Source: Argentina anserina (taxonomy: Eukaryota; Streptophyta; Magnoliopsida; Rosales; Rosaceae). Taken from it: 64,000 bases of DNA. The position numbers and the translations under genes were made by a program. Where the stretch lies: positions 5,394,001 through 5,458,000 of the forward strand of contig NC_065872.1 in the NCBI RefSeq assembly GCF_933775445.1, written 5' to 3'. The notes under the pieces were generated by a model. That model was not told the origin of the DNA. It saw nothing but the letters and a program-made list of their open reading frames with translations, and did no database searches. This document shows positions 1 to 11,176 of this stretch, piece after piece (the first letter of the stretch is position 1; every line of letters starts with the position of its first letter).

Positions 1-31
1 TCCAATTCAGGTAAGGCTGCATACAGTTCAA

Positions 32-1699
32 ATGGCAGCATTAAAGTCTGTAAAAGCAAAGCAACTCTACCTCCAGGAAATCGAGAAGGCTCGCCAAGAC
101 CTTCGTGCTCTTATCTACAGCAAGAACTGTGCTCCTATTATGCTTCGTCTAGCGTAATTATACCCTCTTCCTTTTGCCTTCTCTTGCTTGTATATACTTG
201 CATTCAGCTAGCTGAGTTATTTAGCCAACCTGATTGTGTCCCATGTGTAAAACATGGTGCTCTTTGAATCAAAATTTCTATGTAATGGCTAGAAGCCTAT
301 GATCATTACTTTTCATGACTGAGGCTCCTCATCAATCTGTAGTCACATTTATAATCATTGCATTGTAGGTGGCATGATGCTGGAACATATGATGTTAAAA
401 CAAAAACTGGAGGGCCTAACGGCTCAATCAGAAATGAGGAAGAGTTAAAACATAGTGCAAATAATGGATTGAAAATCGCGGTCGACTTATGTGGTAAGCC
501 TTTTTTGTTAAATTTCAGTCGGGATTTCCTTTGTTCTTTGATTGTGGTTTGATTTTCAGAAGAAGTGAAGGCCAAGCATCCAAAAATTACATATGCCGAC
601 CTCTACCAGGTTTCTACTTTCAAGTGATGGATTTGTATGATAGCTATTGCTGATCAAACCCCCAATTCAACTTATTCTAACTGTTGGATTTATAGCTTGC
701 TGGGGTTGTTGCAGTAGAGGTCACTGGAGGTCCACCTATAGACTTTGTTCCGGGTAGAAAGGTACGCCTGCCAGAAAGATTTTCCTCGCTACAGCCTATA
801 CCTGATGTTATTTACTTATTTTTCTTCAATTCGTATATCTCTCATTTAGGACTCAAAGAAATCACCACCAGAAGGACGTCTTCCAGATGCTAAACTCGGT
901 ATGCCATCAACTATGCTGTTACTATTTCATATGTTAAAAAGGCTGCTAACTGCATAAGTTTCACTCTGTTCAAAGGTGCATCACATTTAAGGGCAACTTT
1001 CCTTCGCATGGGACTTTCTGACCGGGACATTGTGGCGCTTTCCGGGGGCCATACTTTGGTAATGTCTGCAATCTGAAGCAGGCAATCTTATTATTCACTA
1101 TATTGATCAGCATGTATAGCAAATTATCTGTTCTTACTGATTTGCAGGGAAGGGCACATCAGGAGAGATCAGGCTTTGATGGACCCTGGACAAAGGAACC
1201 TGGGAAGTTTGACAACTCATACTTCGTGTAAGACATTCGATTCATATTAGTCACCTACTTATACATGTAATAATGAATGTAATAGTTGGAAATGTGAATT
1301 CTGTGATCAGGGAACTATTGAAAGGAGAGTCACAGGGACTGCTGAAACTTCCCACAGACAAGGCTTTAGTGCAGGATCCAGAATTCCATCACTATGTCGA
1401 ACTATATGCACGCGTAAATTTGCTAAATTGTCTATGTGCAGTTGATAATTTTACAATATCAAATCTTCCAGAATTAAGATGAGTCATATGTATATTGGCA
1501 GGATAAAGATGCATTCTTCAGAGACTATGCAGAATCACACAAGAAATTATCAGAACTTGGCTTTAGTCCACCTTCTTCAGGTCAGAAGATAGGACTTGCT
1601 CTTAGCATTGCTGCTGTCATAGTTTTGGCATTTGTCTGGGATCAGTTGACAGGTTTCAGCCCAGACCCTTATCTAGTATGGAAACAATACAATAATTAA
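32..1699 (+). CDS. APX: L-ascorbate peroxidase, membrane-tailed (peroxisomal APX3/APX5 type)
   Basis: Class I haem peroxidase that reduces H2O2 with ascorbate. Nine exons: 32-153, 369-493, 560-609, 696-761, 850-898, 976-1058, 1148-1227, 1311-1413, 1502-1699; they sum to 876 nt, 291 aa, close to the family length (about 287). Visible motifs are the distal active site [11 protein letters not shown] (split by intron 1), the proximal haem-His block [12 protein letters not shown], and FDGPW followed by KFDNSYF. After GFSPP the protein ends in a hydrophobic segment ([17 protein letters not shown]) typical of tail-anchored APX3-like enzymes. The last residues (VWKQYNN) lack the basic cluster usual in peroxisomal APX3, so peroxisome targeting is inferred. 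The ATG at 32 gives the expected N-terminus, although the frame stays open to the window edge. Confidence 0.93.
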
Positions 1700-2425
1700 G
1701 GTCCATGGCTAGTCCCTTCCATGTATACTTAATTTTACTGTGTGAAACAGTGAATGGGTACATAACTACATATTCCATGCGCATTCCAGAACCAAGAAAT
1801 AAAGAAATGACTGGTGTTTATTTAAACTGAGCTATTCTTATTCACTCAAATAAAGATGTGCTGTGTTGTACTTGATTCCATAGCTTCTACTTCTACAATT
1901 TAGAGGAGAACAAGTTCACCTCTCTAACTATTTGTATACTGATCTGCTACTATATATATCTGGGTCCCTATTGCAATTGATGGAGGTGATAGAGACTCTG
2001 GAAGGGAGCATGCCAAATTGATGGAGGTGTTGAAAAGCCGGGACTGATGTTCATCATGCAAGTCAACAAAAATAAGAAAAAACACTTGTTGGAAATTTCC
2101 AGATAACAAATAGGAATCAAGGAAATATGGAAAAGATTCATTGTTATTCATTATCTTTGAAGATGGCCTAAAAAGGCATACATATAAATATAAAATTTAG
2201 ATGAGTGTTTTCCTGGTGAGTGGAGCAACTAGCCGGATAACCCAAAGCTTCAACTACACACTCCCATTCTCTACCCGAAAACGATAGTCGAAGGAGAACA
2301 AGTTCATCTCCACAACTCCATCTCCAGCCTAAAACAACTAATGCCCCTAAACCCCCCTGAACTTAGATTAGTTATGTAGCACATACTTAATTTAGATTAT
2401 AAGAGACTAATGCAGCTTAAATTAC
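1700..2425. other. Intergenic, convergent 3' ends
   Basis: This stretch lies between the stop of the peroxidase (+) and the stop of the TPR gene (-), so it should hold both 3' UTRs. It is AT-rich with AATAAA-like runs near 1797 and 1848. No further gene is recognised. Confidence 0.6.
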
Positions 2426-4284
2426 TTAGGCCCTTGCCCGTGGACTTAAAGAGAGAGTAATGTCTTGGAATACCCTGAGCCTCTTCTCAATCTTCTTTGG
2501 AAACATCCCAGTATTGCTGACATTGCCAATTGCCTTCCCTGCTTCATTTGTTGGGTCAATCACGGCAGCAATGATGGCGTCTTCAAAGTCCTTGTTATCA
2601 GGCAACAGCTGAGCCAACTTGTTCTCTTCATTATTATCTTCAAGTGACAGCCTTCTTCGGGTCTTGTTTTCTGGTACACCCAGATCCGCAGTACGCTTTG
2701 TTGGGATCTCAATTGCATCAGTCACTCTCATATTGGCAGCGTTCCCAGACCTAGTCCTCTTAAGGGTCTCAGCACATTGAGATTCAGTACTATTCCCGAT
2801 TGAGCCAGGAATGAGCTTTGAGTAAAAAGGCTGTGCAGCACAATTCAATGAGTTCAGTGCGCTGCTGTTGTTGTTGTTGTTGTTTCCAAGAGGAGGCAGT
2901 ACTTTGGTTGGTCTGGGCTGAGTTAGCAGCAAGGAATTGATGTTTTCATCAGCAAACTCGTCGATTTTGGCAGATTCCATTGGAGGCAATGTGGTGTGAT
3001 GATTGTCTCTGCAAGGCTGAGGCTGCCAAATCGATGAGGACCCAAGGAAGGCATCGAAAAGCCGGCTCTGCTCAACCCGGTCCAGACCCTTGTTCATCAT
3101 CTCAGACTCCAAGTCCTTGAGCATTTGCTGTGCTCTTTCATAGGCTTTGAGATGAGAATCTGTTCCTCTTGGCCCATCAGCCACAGCTGGCTTGACTCGC
3201 CGGAGATTCTCCTTAGCCTCCGTGATTCTTCCTTGCTTCATTAAGCAGATTCCGAGATTGCACATTTTGTTATTGTCTGGTGCTATTGTTAGTGCCCGCC
3301 TGTATGCGTCTTCGGCTTCAATGTAGTTGTTCTGCTGCATCAAAGCCCATCCCAAATTACCCTGAAAAACACAGAACCAATTAGTATTAGTCTCATTGTT
3401 GTGACACAAAACAAATTAGCATTGTATTCTAATAGCCTCATTCTACAATAATCTACACACTTGGCATAAGAAGAGATTGATTCAACAACAAACTTTTAAT
3501 TTAGGGTTTCGGTTCCGGTCTTACCAGTAATCTAGTGGCTTCTTGTTCCACAGAGACTTGAAATTTCTTCCCTTGAGATCTAGCAGTTTTGGTTCGTTTT
3601 CCATTGAAAGCCATTCCTTGTTGAATCAAGAACAACTTGTGCCTCAATAGTCCTATTTGATCATCCAATCTACCACATCTCTGAACAATAGTCAACCACA
3701 GAATCATCATTAACTATTTCACTCCTAATTGAAACACACAAAATGACTACATGATGGGGTTTATGAACAATTAGTACCTTGTAAAGATCCAATAGAATGT
3801 TATCAAGTGACTCCTGTGCTTGATCCGAACACCGATGTCTCAAAGACTTGATAGCCTCAATGGCTTCCTCAGCCCTATTCTGTTGCTTCATCACAATAGC
3901 CATGTCCTTGAGAGCACTGTCAACTCTGTCCCCGGAATTAATGGCAGCCCAGAACAGAGGAATAGCCCTCTCTGGATCCTTATCCACTAGCTGTTCATAT
4001 CAAAAACCAAACACCCATCAATTACAAAAAGAATCAAAAACTAATCAGGGGTTAGTAATCAGTTTTTTTCAGAGTGCCCAGAATCTTACTTGAACATTCT
4101 TGGCTCTGACATAAGGGGAATCACCCACTGGCACCTTGTGAGTGATGTGGAACGACTCGGACCGAGTCCTCGAAATTCCGAGAGGCTTGGCCGGAGAGGA
4201 AGGAGCAGATTTGGTGGGTCTGAAACCCGGTGGAGCATTCCACATATCTTGCATCATCTTCGAATCCAAAATCGATTTGATCAA
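2426..4284 (-). CDS. POLLENLESS3/MS5-like TPR protein
   Basis: Four exons on the minus strand: 4090-4284, 3778-3990, 3525-3680, 2426-3361; total 1500 nt, 499 aa. The N-terminus carries the family block GFRPTKSAPSSPAKPLG and then VPVGDSPYVRAKNVQLVDKD. Helical TPR-like repeats follow in exons 2-4 (KDMAIVMKQQNRAEEAIEAI, then GNLGWALMQQ and EDAYRRALTIAPDN). The C-terminal tail is acidic and low-complexity, with a short Asn run coded by a GTT repeat on the plus strand near 2868. Arabidopsis MS5/POLLENLESS3/TDM1 acts in meiotic exit in male meiocytes. This sequence looks closer to the POLLENLESS3-like paralogues, also compared with the sulfur-deficiency-induced proteins, so a meiotic role is not established. 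A second in-frame ATG (MMQDMW) lies just downstream of the chosen start. The tail makes it longer than the Arabidopsis relatives (about 430 aa). Confidence 0.88.
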
Positions 4285-5602
4285 AAGATGAACAAGGACA
4301 GACAGTACGCAATTGGGAGGGCTCAGAAGAAGTTGAAGGAGGGGAGGAGAGTGGAGGAGACGGTGCGATTTGTGAAGGGGTATTAAGAGAGAAGAAGAAT
4401 GTATAGAGGGAGAGATTTGAAATTTTGACCGTTGTAGGTTACCGTTCTACAAAGTAGCCGTTGGCAATGTAGGGGAAAGAGAGAGAAAATTAGCGTATCT
4501 ATAATACAGGTGGCTATTTGTCTAATTATTTGTATTCGGCCCCCTCTTGGTTTTTAGTTTTATTTCCATAATTTACAGTTAATTACCATGTAAGCGATTT
4601 TTGGCGGAATATGATTACAGTACACGACTTTCGTTCATTAGGGTGAAAAAGGAAATATTTAGGATATACAACGACAATGCATGTATATAGAAATTTGGAT
4701 TCAATGATATGAACATTTCTATTGAGGTTCAGTATTAGATAAGTATCAGTGTATCACACTCACAATGACACTATTGGTATAAAGTTAGTTTCAAAGAAAG
4801 TTAGAACTCAATACCACAAATATCTACTACTATTGATCTAACTAATAGAACTTTGAATCAAGTGACCTAAAGCTAAACCTACTGAGTCTCAGTAACAAAA
4901 CTAAAGCTATTGAACCTCAGTATCAAAACTAAAACTACTGAACCTTAGTTACAAAACTGAACCGCAGTAAGAAACCAACAAAAAGTTAACATTAGAACAC
5001 CATAATTAATGCAATAATCTAAAAGGAACTGAAGAAACTAGTCATTCCTTGACAACCAAATCATGACTCAAGGCATGTGCGCAATTATGTTCATTATTAA
5101 GCAGTAGTCTAGAATTCGCATTAATTGAATAAAGACCTAACAAACACAAATCTATTACCTTAAACAGACGACAAGACTAGAACCATGCTCACAAGACCCA
5201 ACATCATATCACCATCTAATTTAGGAAAAAAAAAAAACCTATACTGGTATACGTGACATTCTAATCAAGAAAAATTAAAGCAATTGATCAACTGAGTTCC
5301 AGTCATGAACACCCAAAAAGCTTTTTACTTTCTATTGACATTCAAAGACAAATCTATGTTTTCATTGCGCCTCGCTCCGCCGTCGAGCTCTTGCTTCAAG
5401 TTGCGTCCTCGCTTCTCCGCTGCACTTGCCGCACAGTCACTTCAACGGCACTGGCACTCATTAACGTCGTGCTCTTGATCGGATTTAGGGTTTTTGCTCC
5501 GCTCCCGATCTGGTATTTTGGCAAAACAACAAAGATTGAGGGAGAGTATAATATATAAGCGATGGCATTGTTGTAATATATGGATTTTTGAGGGGTAATA
5601 GA
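4285..5602. other. Intergenic, upstream of the TPR gene
   Basis: AT-rich DNA with only short open frames that resemble nothing known. It holds the promoter side of the TPR gene and a small degenerate tandem repeat at 4869-4958. No coding or RNA gene is recognised. Confidence 0.5.
4869..4958. repeat. Degenerate tandem repeat, about 28 bp x 3
   Basis: Three consecutive imperfect units built around ACTGAACCTCAGTA.CAAAACT. The last two (4903-4930 and 4931-4958) are exactly 28 bp each and the first is 34 bp. A fourth partial unit may follow. No function is evident. Confidence 0.6.
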
Positions 5603-6087
5603 TAGGTCCAGACCTGAGGTGAGGCTGCAACAGTGGCCGCCTCATGCCCAAAACCTTGCCCAATTTTTTTTTTAATGATATATAAGAATACATATATATG
5701 TAATATATTAAAGATAATCACTCATCATCATCCTCCAATCAAGCCTTGGAATCAAGTCATTAAATGTATATTGATGTTGTATATTTGTTATACAAATCAT
5801 GTGGATTTTGTAATTATATACTTGCACTATAAAACTGTGATATTCATTTAATGTAAGAAGAGCCATATTCTACATGGTATCCAAATTTTCTCAATGGTTT
5901 TAACTCTCTCTCCCCCAATGTAATTGATTATTGATACATAGAAATAATTATTATGACGTTTGAATTCAGATGAATGGTTAATTCAATACTAGATTATTTA
6001 TAGGTTTTTTTGTACTTAAAACATGAGGGCACCATTTTTAGATCTCACCTTAGGTCTTGAAATCTCAAGTCCGGCCCTAGTAATAGA
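5595..6087. mobile_element. Non-autonomous hAT-type element with 8-bp TSD
   Basis: The element body (5603-6079, 477 bp) is flanked by a perfect 8-bp direct repeat GTAATAGA at 5595-5602 and 6080-6087. Its ends are inverted: TAGGTCCAGACCTGAG on the left against TAGGGCCGGACTTGAG on the right complement, 13 of 16 matching. An 8-bp duplication and short imperfect TIRs are the signature of hAT transposons. There is no transposase frame inside, so it is a MITE-like derivative. The TIR text (GGGCCGGACTTGAG) resembles widespread plant hAT MITEs; this last point is from memory. Confidence 0.75.
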
Positions 6088-6811
6088 GTTGCAGTTTTGG
6101 GACGGACTAATGGGCCGTTACCGTTGGTTTGGTCCACACGGGCTAATTTTTTTAGGTTTTGTTATTGGTAAATAGTGGTACATAATTGTAGTTATAGGTA
6201 AAAAGTATTTACTCTAAAATGTTGCCATTGTGCCAACTTCTACTCGGGGTCAGCCCAAAGAATTTGATGTCTCAAGGCAAGTAAATCTTTCAGTATGTCA
6301 ATTTTATGAATTTTTAGTTTTTCAGCTTTCGTTTTATTCACTCATGGGAGGCTTTGGAAGGCTGTCTCCGGAACCTACCCACCAACCTGAACCTTTTCAA
6401 AGGAAACTGATTTAAAGCCCAACAAATTGCAAGTGTGGATCTCTATTCTCCAGGAAGGGTTTTACGAATTTTCCCAAGACCCGTCCTGGATCAAAATATT
6501 TTACCTAGTTGGCAAAATGGCAAGCCAAACTAATAGAAGTTCCAGACGAATTAAGTATAATCAATATTCGGAGCTCCAAAAAGAATCCTGTAACCGATCA
6601 CATCATCTGAACTCCCATGATGATCTACTAAACTGGAAGCATAGGTACAATCCCAGAAAGGAAAAGTGCTAGGATTGGTGTAAAATGTGTGTCACACTCA
6701 CATTACAAATATTCTTCATAGCTAGGATGGGAACACTACATACAGCAGAGAACGGGTGTGGACAAACATTGCCAGCGCAAAAATCAAACAAATCATAATT
6801 GATACATCAAC
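6088..6811. other. Intergenic / 3' flank of the 89-aa gene
   Basis: No gene is recognised. The part nearest 6811 should contain the 3' UTR of the minus-strand small gene. Open frames at 6230-6415 and 6427-6672 have no recognisable family and no coding-like context. Confidence 0.45.
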
Positions 6812-8354
6812 TCAAAGCGGCCTATCTCGAAAACTGTCTGTCTTATCAAGTCTAGCAGTGCCAGAGCTTGACGATTCACCCATTAGATCAGGAGAAGCTG
6901 CTCTCTGGGATGAATCTTTCTTCAAAGTAGTTGGTAGACCTGAAATCTCCTGAAGAATTATGAAAGTAATGTAATCACTGAAATCTACACTTAGAGATGT
7001 CTATATATTATGGGCAAAAACCCTGCAGGCTAGGCCTATGCTCTCATCAGATACTATGTATAAGTATAGGGGGGCACGTTCATTCCTTCAATCATATATT
7101 TGTAAAAGCAATAAGAAAACAATTCTCCTGGAAGACCAACAAGTAACTAAGACAATTAGCACCAAATTAGCTTCATTAGATGAGGCGACATTCATCCCTT
7201 CAATCATATATTTGTAAAAGCAATAACAAAAGAATTCTGTTGGAAAAAAAGACAACAATCACCAAATTACCTTCATCAGATGCAATCTCATGTCACAAGG
7301 TCGAACATTATTTCCAATGCATGCCATTACAAATTTTGAATAATTGTCCAATACATCAGCAGCAGCTTGCTTTTTCTCTTCAATCTGTATAAAAAAAAAG
7401 GCCAAACAGAAGTAAGCTAAGTCCACAGCAGGCAATTAAGTACTGGCTCATCAGACTCCAACACCAATAACTAGCTTTTTAGATGAATAAACGTAAGAGG
7501 CAGAATTAAGGTATAGCATTAAACAACTTCAGCCTAAATCCAAAGCGGTTGTAAGGCATACAAAGTATGAACATTAACATGTTCTATCAGGTGACTGTTA
7601 GTACAAGTACTGACAAAAACAACAAGAAGTGGTGAAATGTGTAAATAGAATACACCTATTCCTGAATATGGTTCTTCCTATCATAAAATCTCAAAAACGT
7701 AGTGGTAACTAAGCATTCAAACATGTCCAGTATAACCAAAACTAGAGCTAATTTCGTTATCCCCACAAAGCCATATATCTTTTTGCTTTGTAACTAAAAG
7801 TGCAAATGGAGTGCAACCAACTTCCCCATTGGAACAATCCACCATACAGAAAACACAGTCCTTCGTATATAGGCAGTATAATAGGTTTCAGAACAAATTG
7901 AATCACGCAAATTGTTTGTCATTCTACATAAGATAACAATAACACCATCAAGCTACAAACTTCCATCTACAAAATCTTCCAATATGAAACCTCCACCATA
8001 TAGAACACCGGGTGTTTGAATCATTGAACACACACAGGCGACACAGCATATAATTCAATCTACCAAAACCATATGGGCATATCAAAGCTTTGATCTTTAG
8101 CTACAAAGCGACTCAGGCATCCATAAGATTTGTGAAACCCGAGTTAGAACGAAATCCAAATAGAATAGCAGTATGAACATTGGGGAAGAACCCAAAAGTT
8201 TAATGGTTTTGGGAGTTGTTTGACAGAGCAATTCCAAAGAGGAAAAATCGATGAAGGAGGCGATGCAGGTGGTGATAATATTCAGAGAATATAAAGGCGG
8301 AAACTTTCATTAAGTTTGAATTGTTAAAGAGTGTACCTCGTAGTCGTCTTTCAT
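6812..8354 (-). CDS. Conserved small plant protein, 89 aa, function unknown
   Basis: Three coding exons on the minus strand: 8337-8354 (18 nt, MKDDYE), 7271-7384 (114 nt) and 6812-6949 (138 nt), total 270 nt. All boundaries are GT-AG in phase 0. The product is hydrophilic and helical at first (EEKKQAAADVLDNYSKFVM), with a cysteine-containing core (ACIGNNVRPCDMRLHLMKE) and then a Ser-rich tail (MGESSSSGTARLDKTDSF). I recognise the overall look of a short conserved plant protein but cannot name a domain. There is no signal peptide or membrane span. Intron 2 carries a decayed duplicate of the exon-2 3' edge (see the 7081-7281 repeat). The 5' end faces a divergent tRNA gene 124 bp away. The tiny first exon makes this gene easy to miss in automated annotation. 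Confidence 0.75.
7081..7281. repeat. Imperfect tandem duplication spanning a splice donor
   Basis: Two adjacent units (7081-7192 and 7193-7281) share the stretch CCTTCAATCATATATTTGTA and then ACCAAATTA.CTTCAT.AGATG. The second unit contains the real donor of the small gene's exon 2 (AC at 7269-7270 on the plus strand, GT on the minus strand). In the first unit the matching base pair reads AG instead of AC, so the copied donor is dead. The second unit has lost about a dozen bases. Confidence 0.65.
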
Positions 8355-8477
8355 GGTGATCCAAACTCTGGGTCTCTGATTTTCCAACTATATCGGCCAA
8401 GACAAACAGAACCAACTGACGAGCTCTGTGAAGAATGTCCTCGTTATATAGATACAACTAAGACCGTTCTTCAAATT

Positions 8478-8551
8478 GGCCCATTAGCTCAGCTGGTTAG
8501 AGCGTCGTGCTAATAACGCGAAGGTCGCAGGTTCGAGACCTGCATGGGCCA
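8478..8551 (+). tRNA. tRNA-Ile (anticodon AAU)
   Basis: A 74-nt cloverleaf. The acceptor stem GGCCCAT (8478-8484) pairs fully with ATGGGCC (8544-8550), with discriminator A8551. The D arm is TAGCTCAGCTGG, also the internal A box, and the T arm is GCAGGTTCGAGACCTGC, containing the B box GGTTCGAGACC. The anticodon loop CTAATAA carries AAT, which reads as isoleucine after A34-to-inosine modification. No intron. A T10 run follows at 8555, as expected for RNA polymerase III termination. Confidence 0.97.
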
Positions 8552-8554
8552 ATA

Positions 8555-8564
8555 TTTTTTTTTT
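8555..8564 (+). terminator. Pol III terminator of tRNA-Ile
   Basis: An uninterrupted run of ten T residues begins 3 nt after the tRNA 3' end; oligo-T is the standard RNA polymerase III stop signal. Confidence 0.85.
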
Positions 8565-8565
8565 G

Positions 8566-9090
8566 TATACTTGTTTTCTCTTGTACTACAGTGGTACGAG
8601 TGTAGGAATGTTGGATGATGCATCAAAAGTTCTGAATTGATGTGTTTTTGTGTGATATAATGCTTCAAAGGCTCAAACTATGTTGGACGAGATATAATAT
8701 GGGGTATGTGGAGTGCAACAATTTATTAACACTAGCACGACACCAGAGATTACAACAGCTTGCCTTCAAATATATGGAAGAGGTTACTATCTTCATTGTA
8801 GCCTCTAGGATTGTGGAATGAGTAGTGTCTATTGATACTTTCGATTCGATTACCACATTAAATAACAATAAGGTTCTGGCCGTCTCAAATTCAAACTCCA
8901 TAAAAGCAAATCCAAATCCATTCAAAGATATAATCTGTGACGAATAGCAGTTCTAAAGGCATCCCAAATGCCAACAGTACTAATTTGTTTAGGCCACCCG
9001 AGTGCAAAGTACAACTCGAAAATAACGGGAAGCGTTGGAGTACATTGACTAAAAATAAGAGAGAAACTTTCAAAAGATGATTACAGAAGA
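8566..9090. other. Intergenic / PAD1 3' flank
   Basis: No gene is recognised. The section adjoining 9091 should hold the 3' UTR of the minus-strand proteasome gene. Confidence 0.5.
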
Positions 9091-11074
9091 TCATGTTTCC
9101 CTGGCAGGGCCCTTCTTTGCAGCCTCAGCAGCTGCTTTCTCTGCTTCTATGTCAGCAACAATAGCATCAATTTCAGCTTCTTCAAGTTGTCGAAGACCAT
9201 GGTCCTTTGTCATGACAGCAACTTCTATGTTCTTCCCTCCACTTTCAACAACCTACAAGTCCAGATATCCAAAGCTTGAGGGTTATGATTCTTAGGAACG
9301 AAATCAAAGAAAGTATGTAAACAGTGATAATCATGTAAAGAATAAAGTAAGTCAGATATCTAAGCTCTGAGCCCTGCAGTGGTCATAACAGTTATAGAAG
9401 TGATAATATAATGAAGTATGAGACATTTTTAATGCCCTTGTGGTACCATATACATTCTATTCGTCACGCAAGCAGTTTAATGAAGTATGACATTTCAGAT
9501 GCTCCTAACCTGAAACTTGTATGCTCAAGGCTAACAATCAGTGACATTCTGACATTATAAAGTTTTAAGCTCTGTGAAAACACAACCAGATCACTTTACC
9601 ATATATGCTCCTTTTCCAAATTAGTAGAATAATATTATTCAAGGTCCTTAACAAGGATCTGAACATTCCCTTTCCAAATGATTTAGAAAACCTTGCAAGA
9701 CATAAAGTTTGAACATCAAACTGATGGATGCTAAATCACTAGCAAACATTGGATTGAACTTGCATTTGGACACAAGAAAATTGGGCATAGAGAACAGTTT
9801 ATGCAACAAAATGTAACAAGCACAAGAAACTGACCTCAAGCAAAGCACGGATTGCAAGCTTTATGGTCTCTTGCCCAGAAGTTTCTTTGTAGTTCTTCTC
9901 CAGAAATTCCCTTATCGAATTGGAGTTCCTCCCAGTTGCATTAGCTTTCCATGCCGAAAAAGTCCCAGAAGGATCGGTCTGATAGAGTGCTGGTTTACTA
10001 GTGTATGGGTCAAACCCAACAATCAAAGTTGAGAGACCAAATGGCCTCACACCACCACTCTGCGTGTACTTTTGCTGAAGACCAGCAATGTAACGCGTTA
10101 TATACTCAACAGTCACTGGATCCTCAACAGTAAGCCTATGGCTTTGACATTCAATCCTCGCCTTGTTTATCAGGACACGGGCATCTGCTTTCAGCCCGGC
10201 ACATGCTAGAGCAATGTGATTGTCCAGGTTCACAATCTTCCTCACTGACCTGTACGATCAGAGAATACTCCATGTTACGACTTATTAGAGCAAAACACAT
10301 TCTAGACGATAACCAATACGTTTTGTGGTTCAACACTGTCAAACACATACAACATACATAGATACAGCCCCATATTCTGAAAGCCTAAACATGCATCATG
10401 CAGTCAAATCAAGACCAATGTAACAAACAGATTAGCTATGCACTGCCAATATAAAGCTTTTTTACTTCTTCGGCAATCACCTTAATCCGTATTGGGACAT
10501 TAAAAATGCAGATAACAAAAGATGGACTTAAAAATGCAGCCTTTATACCGTGTGTCCTCGGTACTTCGACTAATTTAGGACTTCCAAAAGTGATTATCTC
10601 TAATTTGAACTCATCAACGGAACACTTGTAAGATTTCAGCTCATCAACCTATCTCTGTTCACTCATTAGACTGAAATTTCCAAAATAAAATTAACATCTT
10701 CAACTTATCAAACCAACAATAAGAGCAAACCCACTCTAAATCCCACATTCAATTACTTTCAGCTAATTTCAATAAAATGAAACCACAATTGGAAATCGAT
10801 GTTCTAGATAAACCCTAGCCCTAAGCTCAAATTACTAGATCAAAGCAAAACAGAGACCAATCATCTGAATTAAACAAACAAAGAGAGTTGAAAAAGGAGA
10901 CCTGGAGTCCTGAAGCTTGGCGGTGGACTTCTTCTCGACGCCGAGAACGATGGTGTCGGTGCCGCGGACGCCGACGGCGGCGTTACCCTTACGAACGGCC
11001 TCGAGGGCGTACTCGACCTGGAAGAGATGGCCGTCGGGTGAAAAGACTGTAATGGCCCTATCGTACCTCGCCAT
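9091..11074 (-). CDS. PAD1: 20S proteasome subunit alpha type-7 (PAD1)
   Basis: Structural alpha-ring subunit of the 20S proteasome core. Three coding exons on the minus strand: 10902-11074, 9835-10249, 9091-9252; 750 nt, 249 aa, the family's usual length. It opens with the proteasome alpha signature ([20 protein letters not shown]) and continues through [14 protein letters not shown], an [19 protein letters not shown] block, [19 protein letters not shown] and [14 protein letters not shown]. It ends in an Ala/Glu/Lys-rich helix ([17 protein letters not shown]) matching plant PAD1. Alpha subunits have no catalytic threonine. The 5' leader holds a pure CT tract at 11141-11173, a common plant leader feature that may be bound by GAGA-binding factors; that is inference. 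The partner subunit RPN10 is encoded 35 kb away and is not co-transcribed. Confidence 0.96.
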
Positions 11075-11137
11075 CTGATTTCAACTCTTACTGCTCTCGT
11101 CGTCTTCTTCTTCACTAAGCAAAGACGATCTAGTAAG

Positions 11138-11176
<39 letters not shown>

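Noticed and set aside
4869..4958. CRISPR-like repeat
   Set aside because: Contiguous degenerate 28-bp units without spacers, in a plant nuclear genome.
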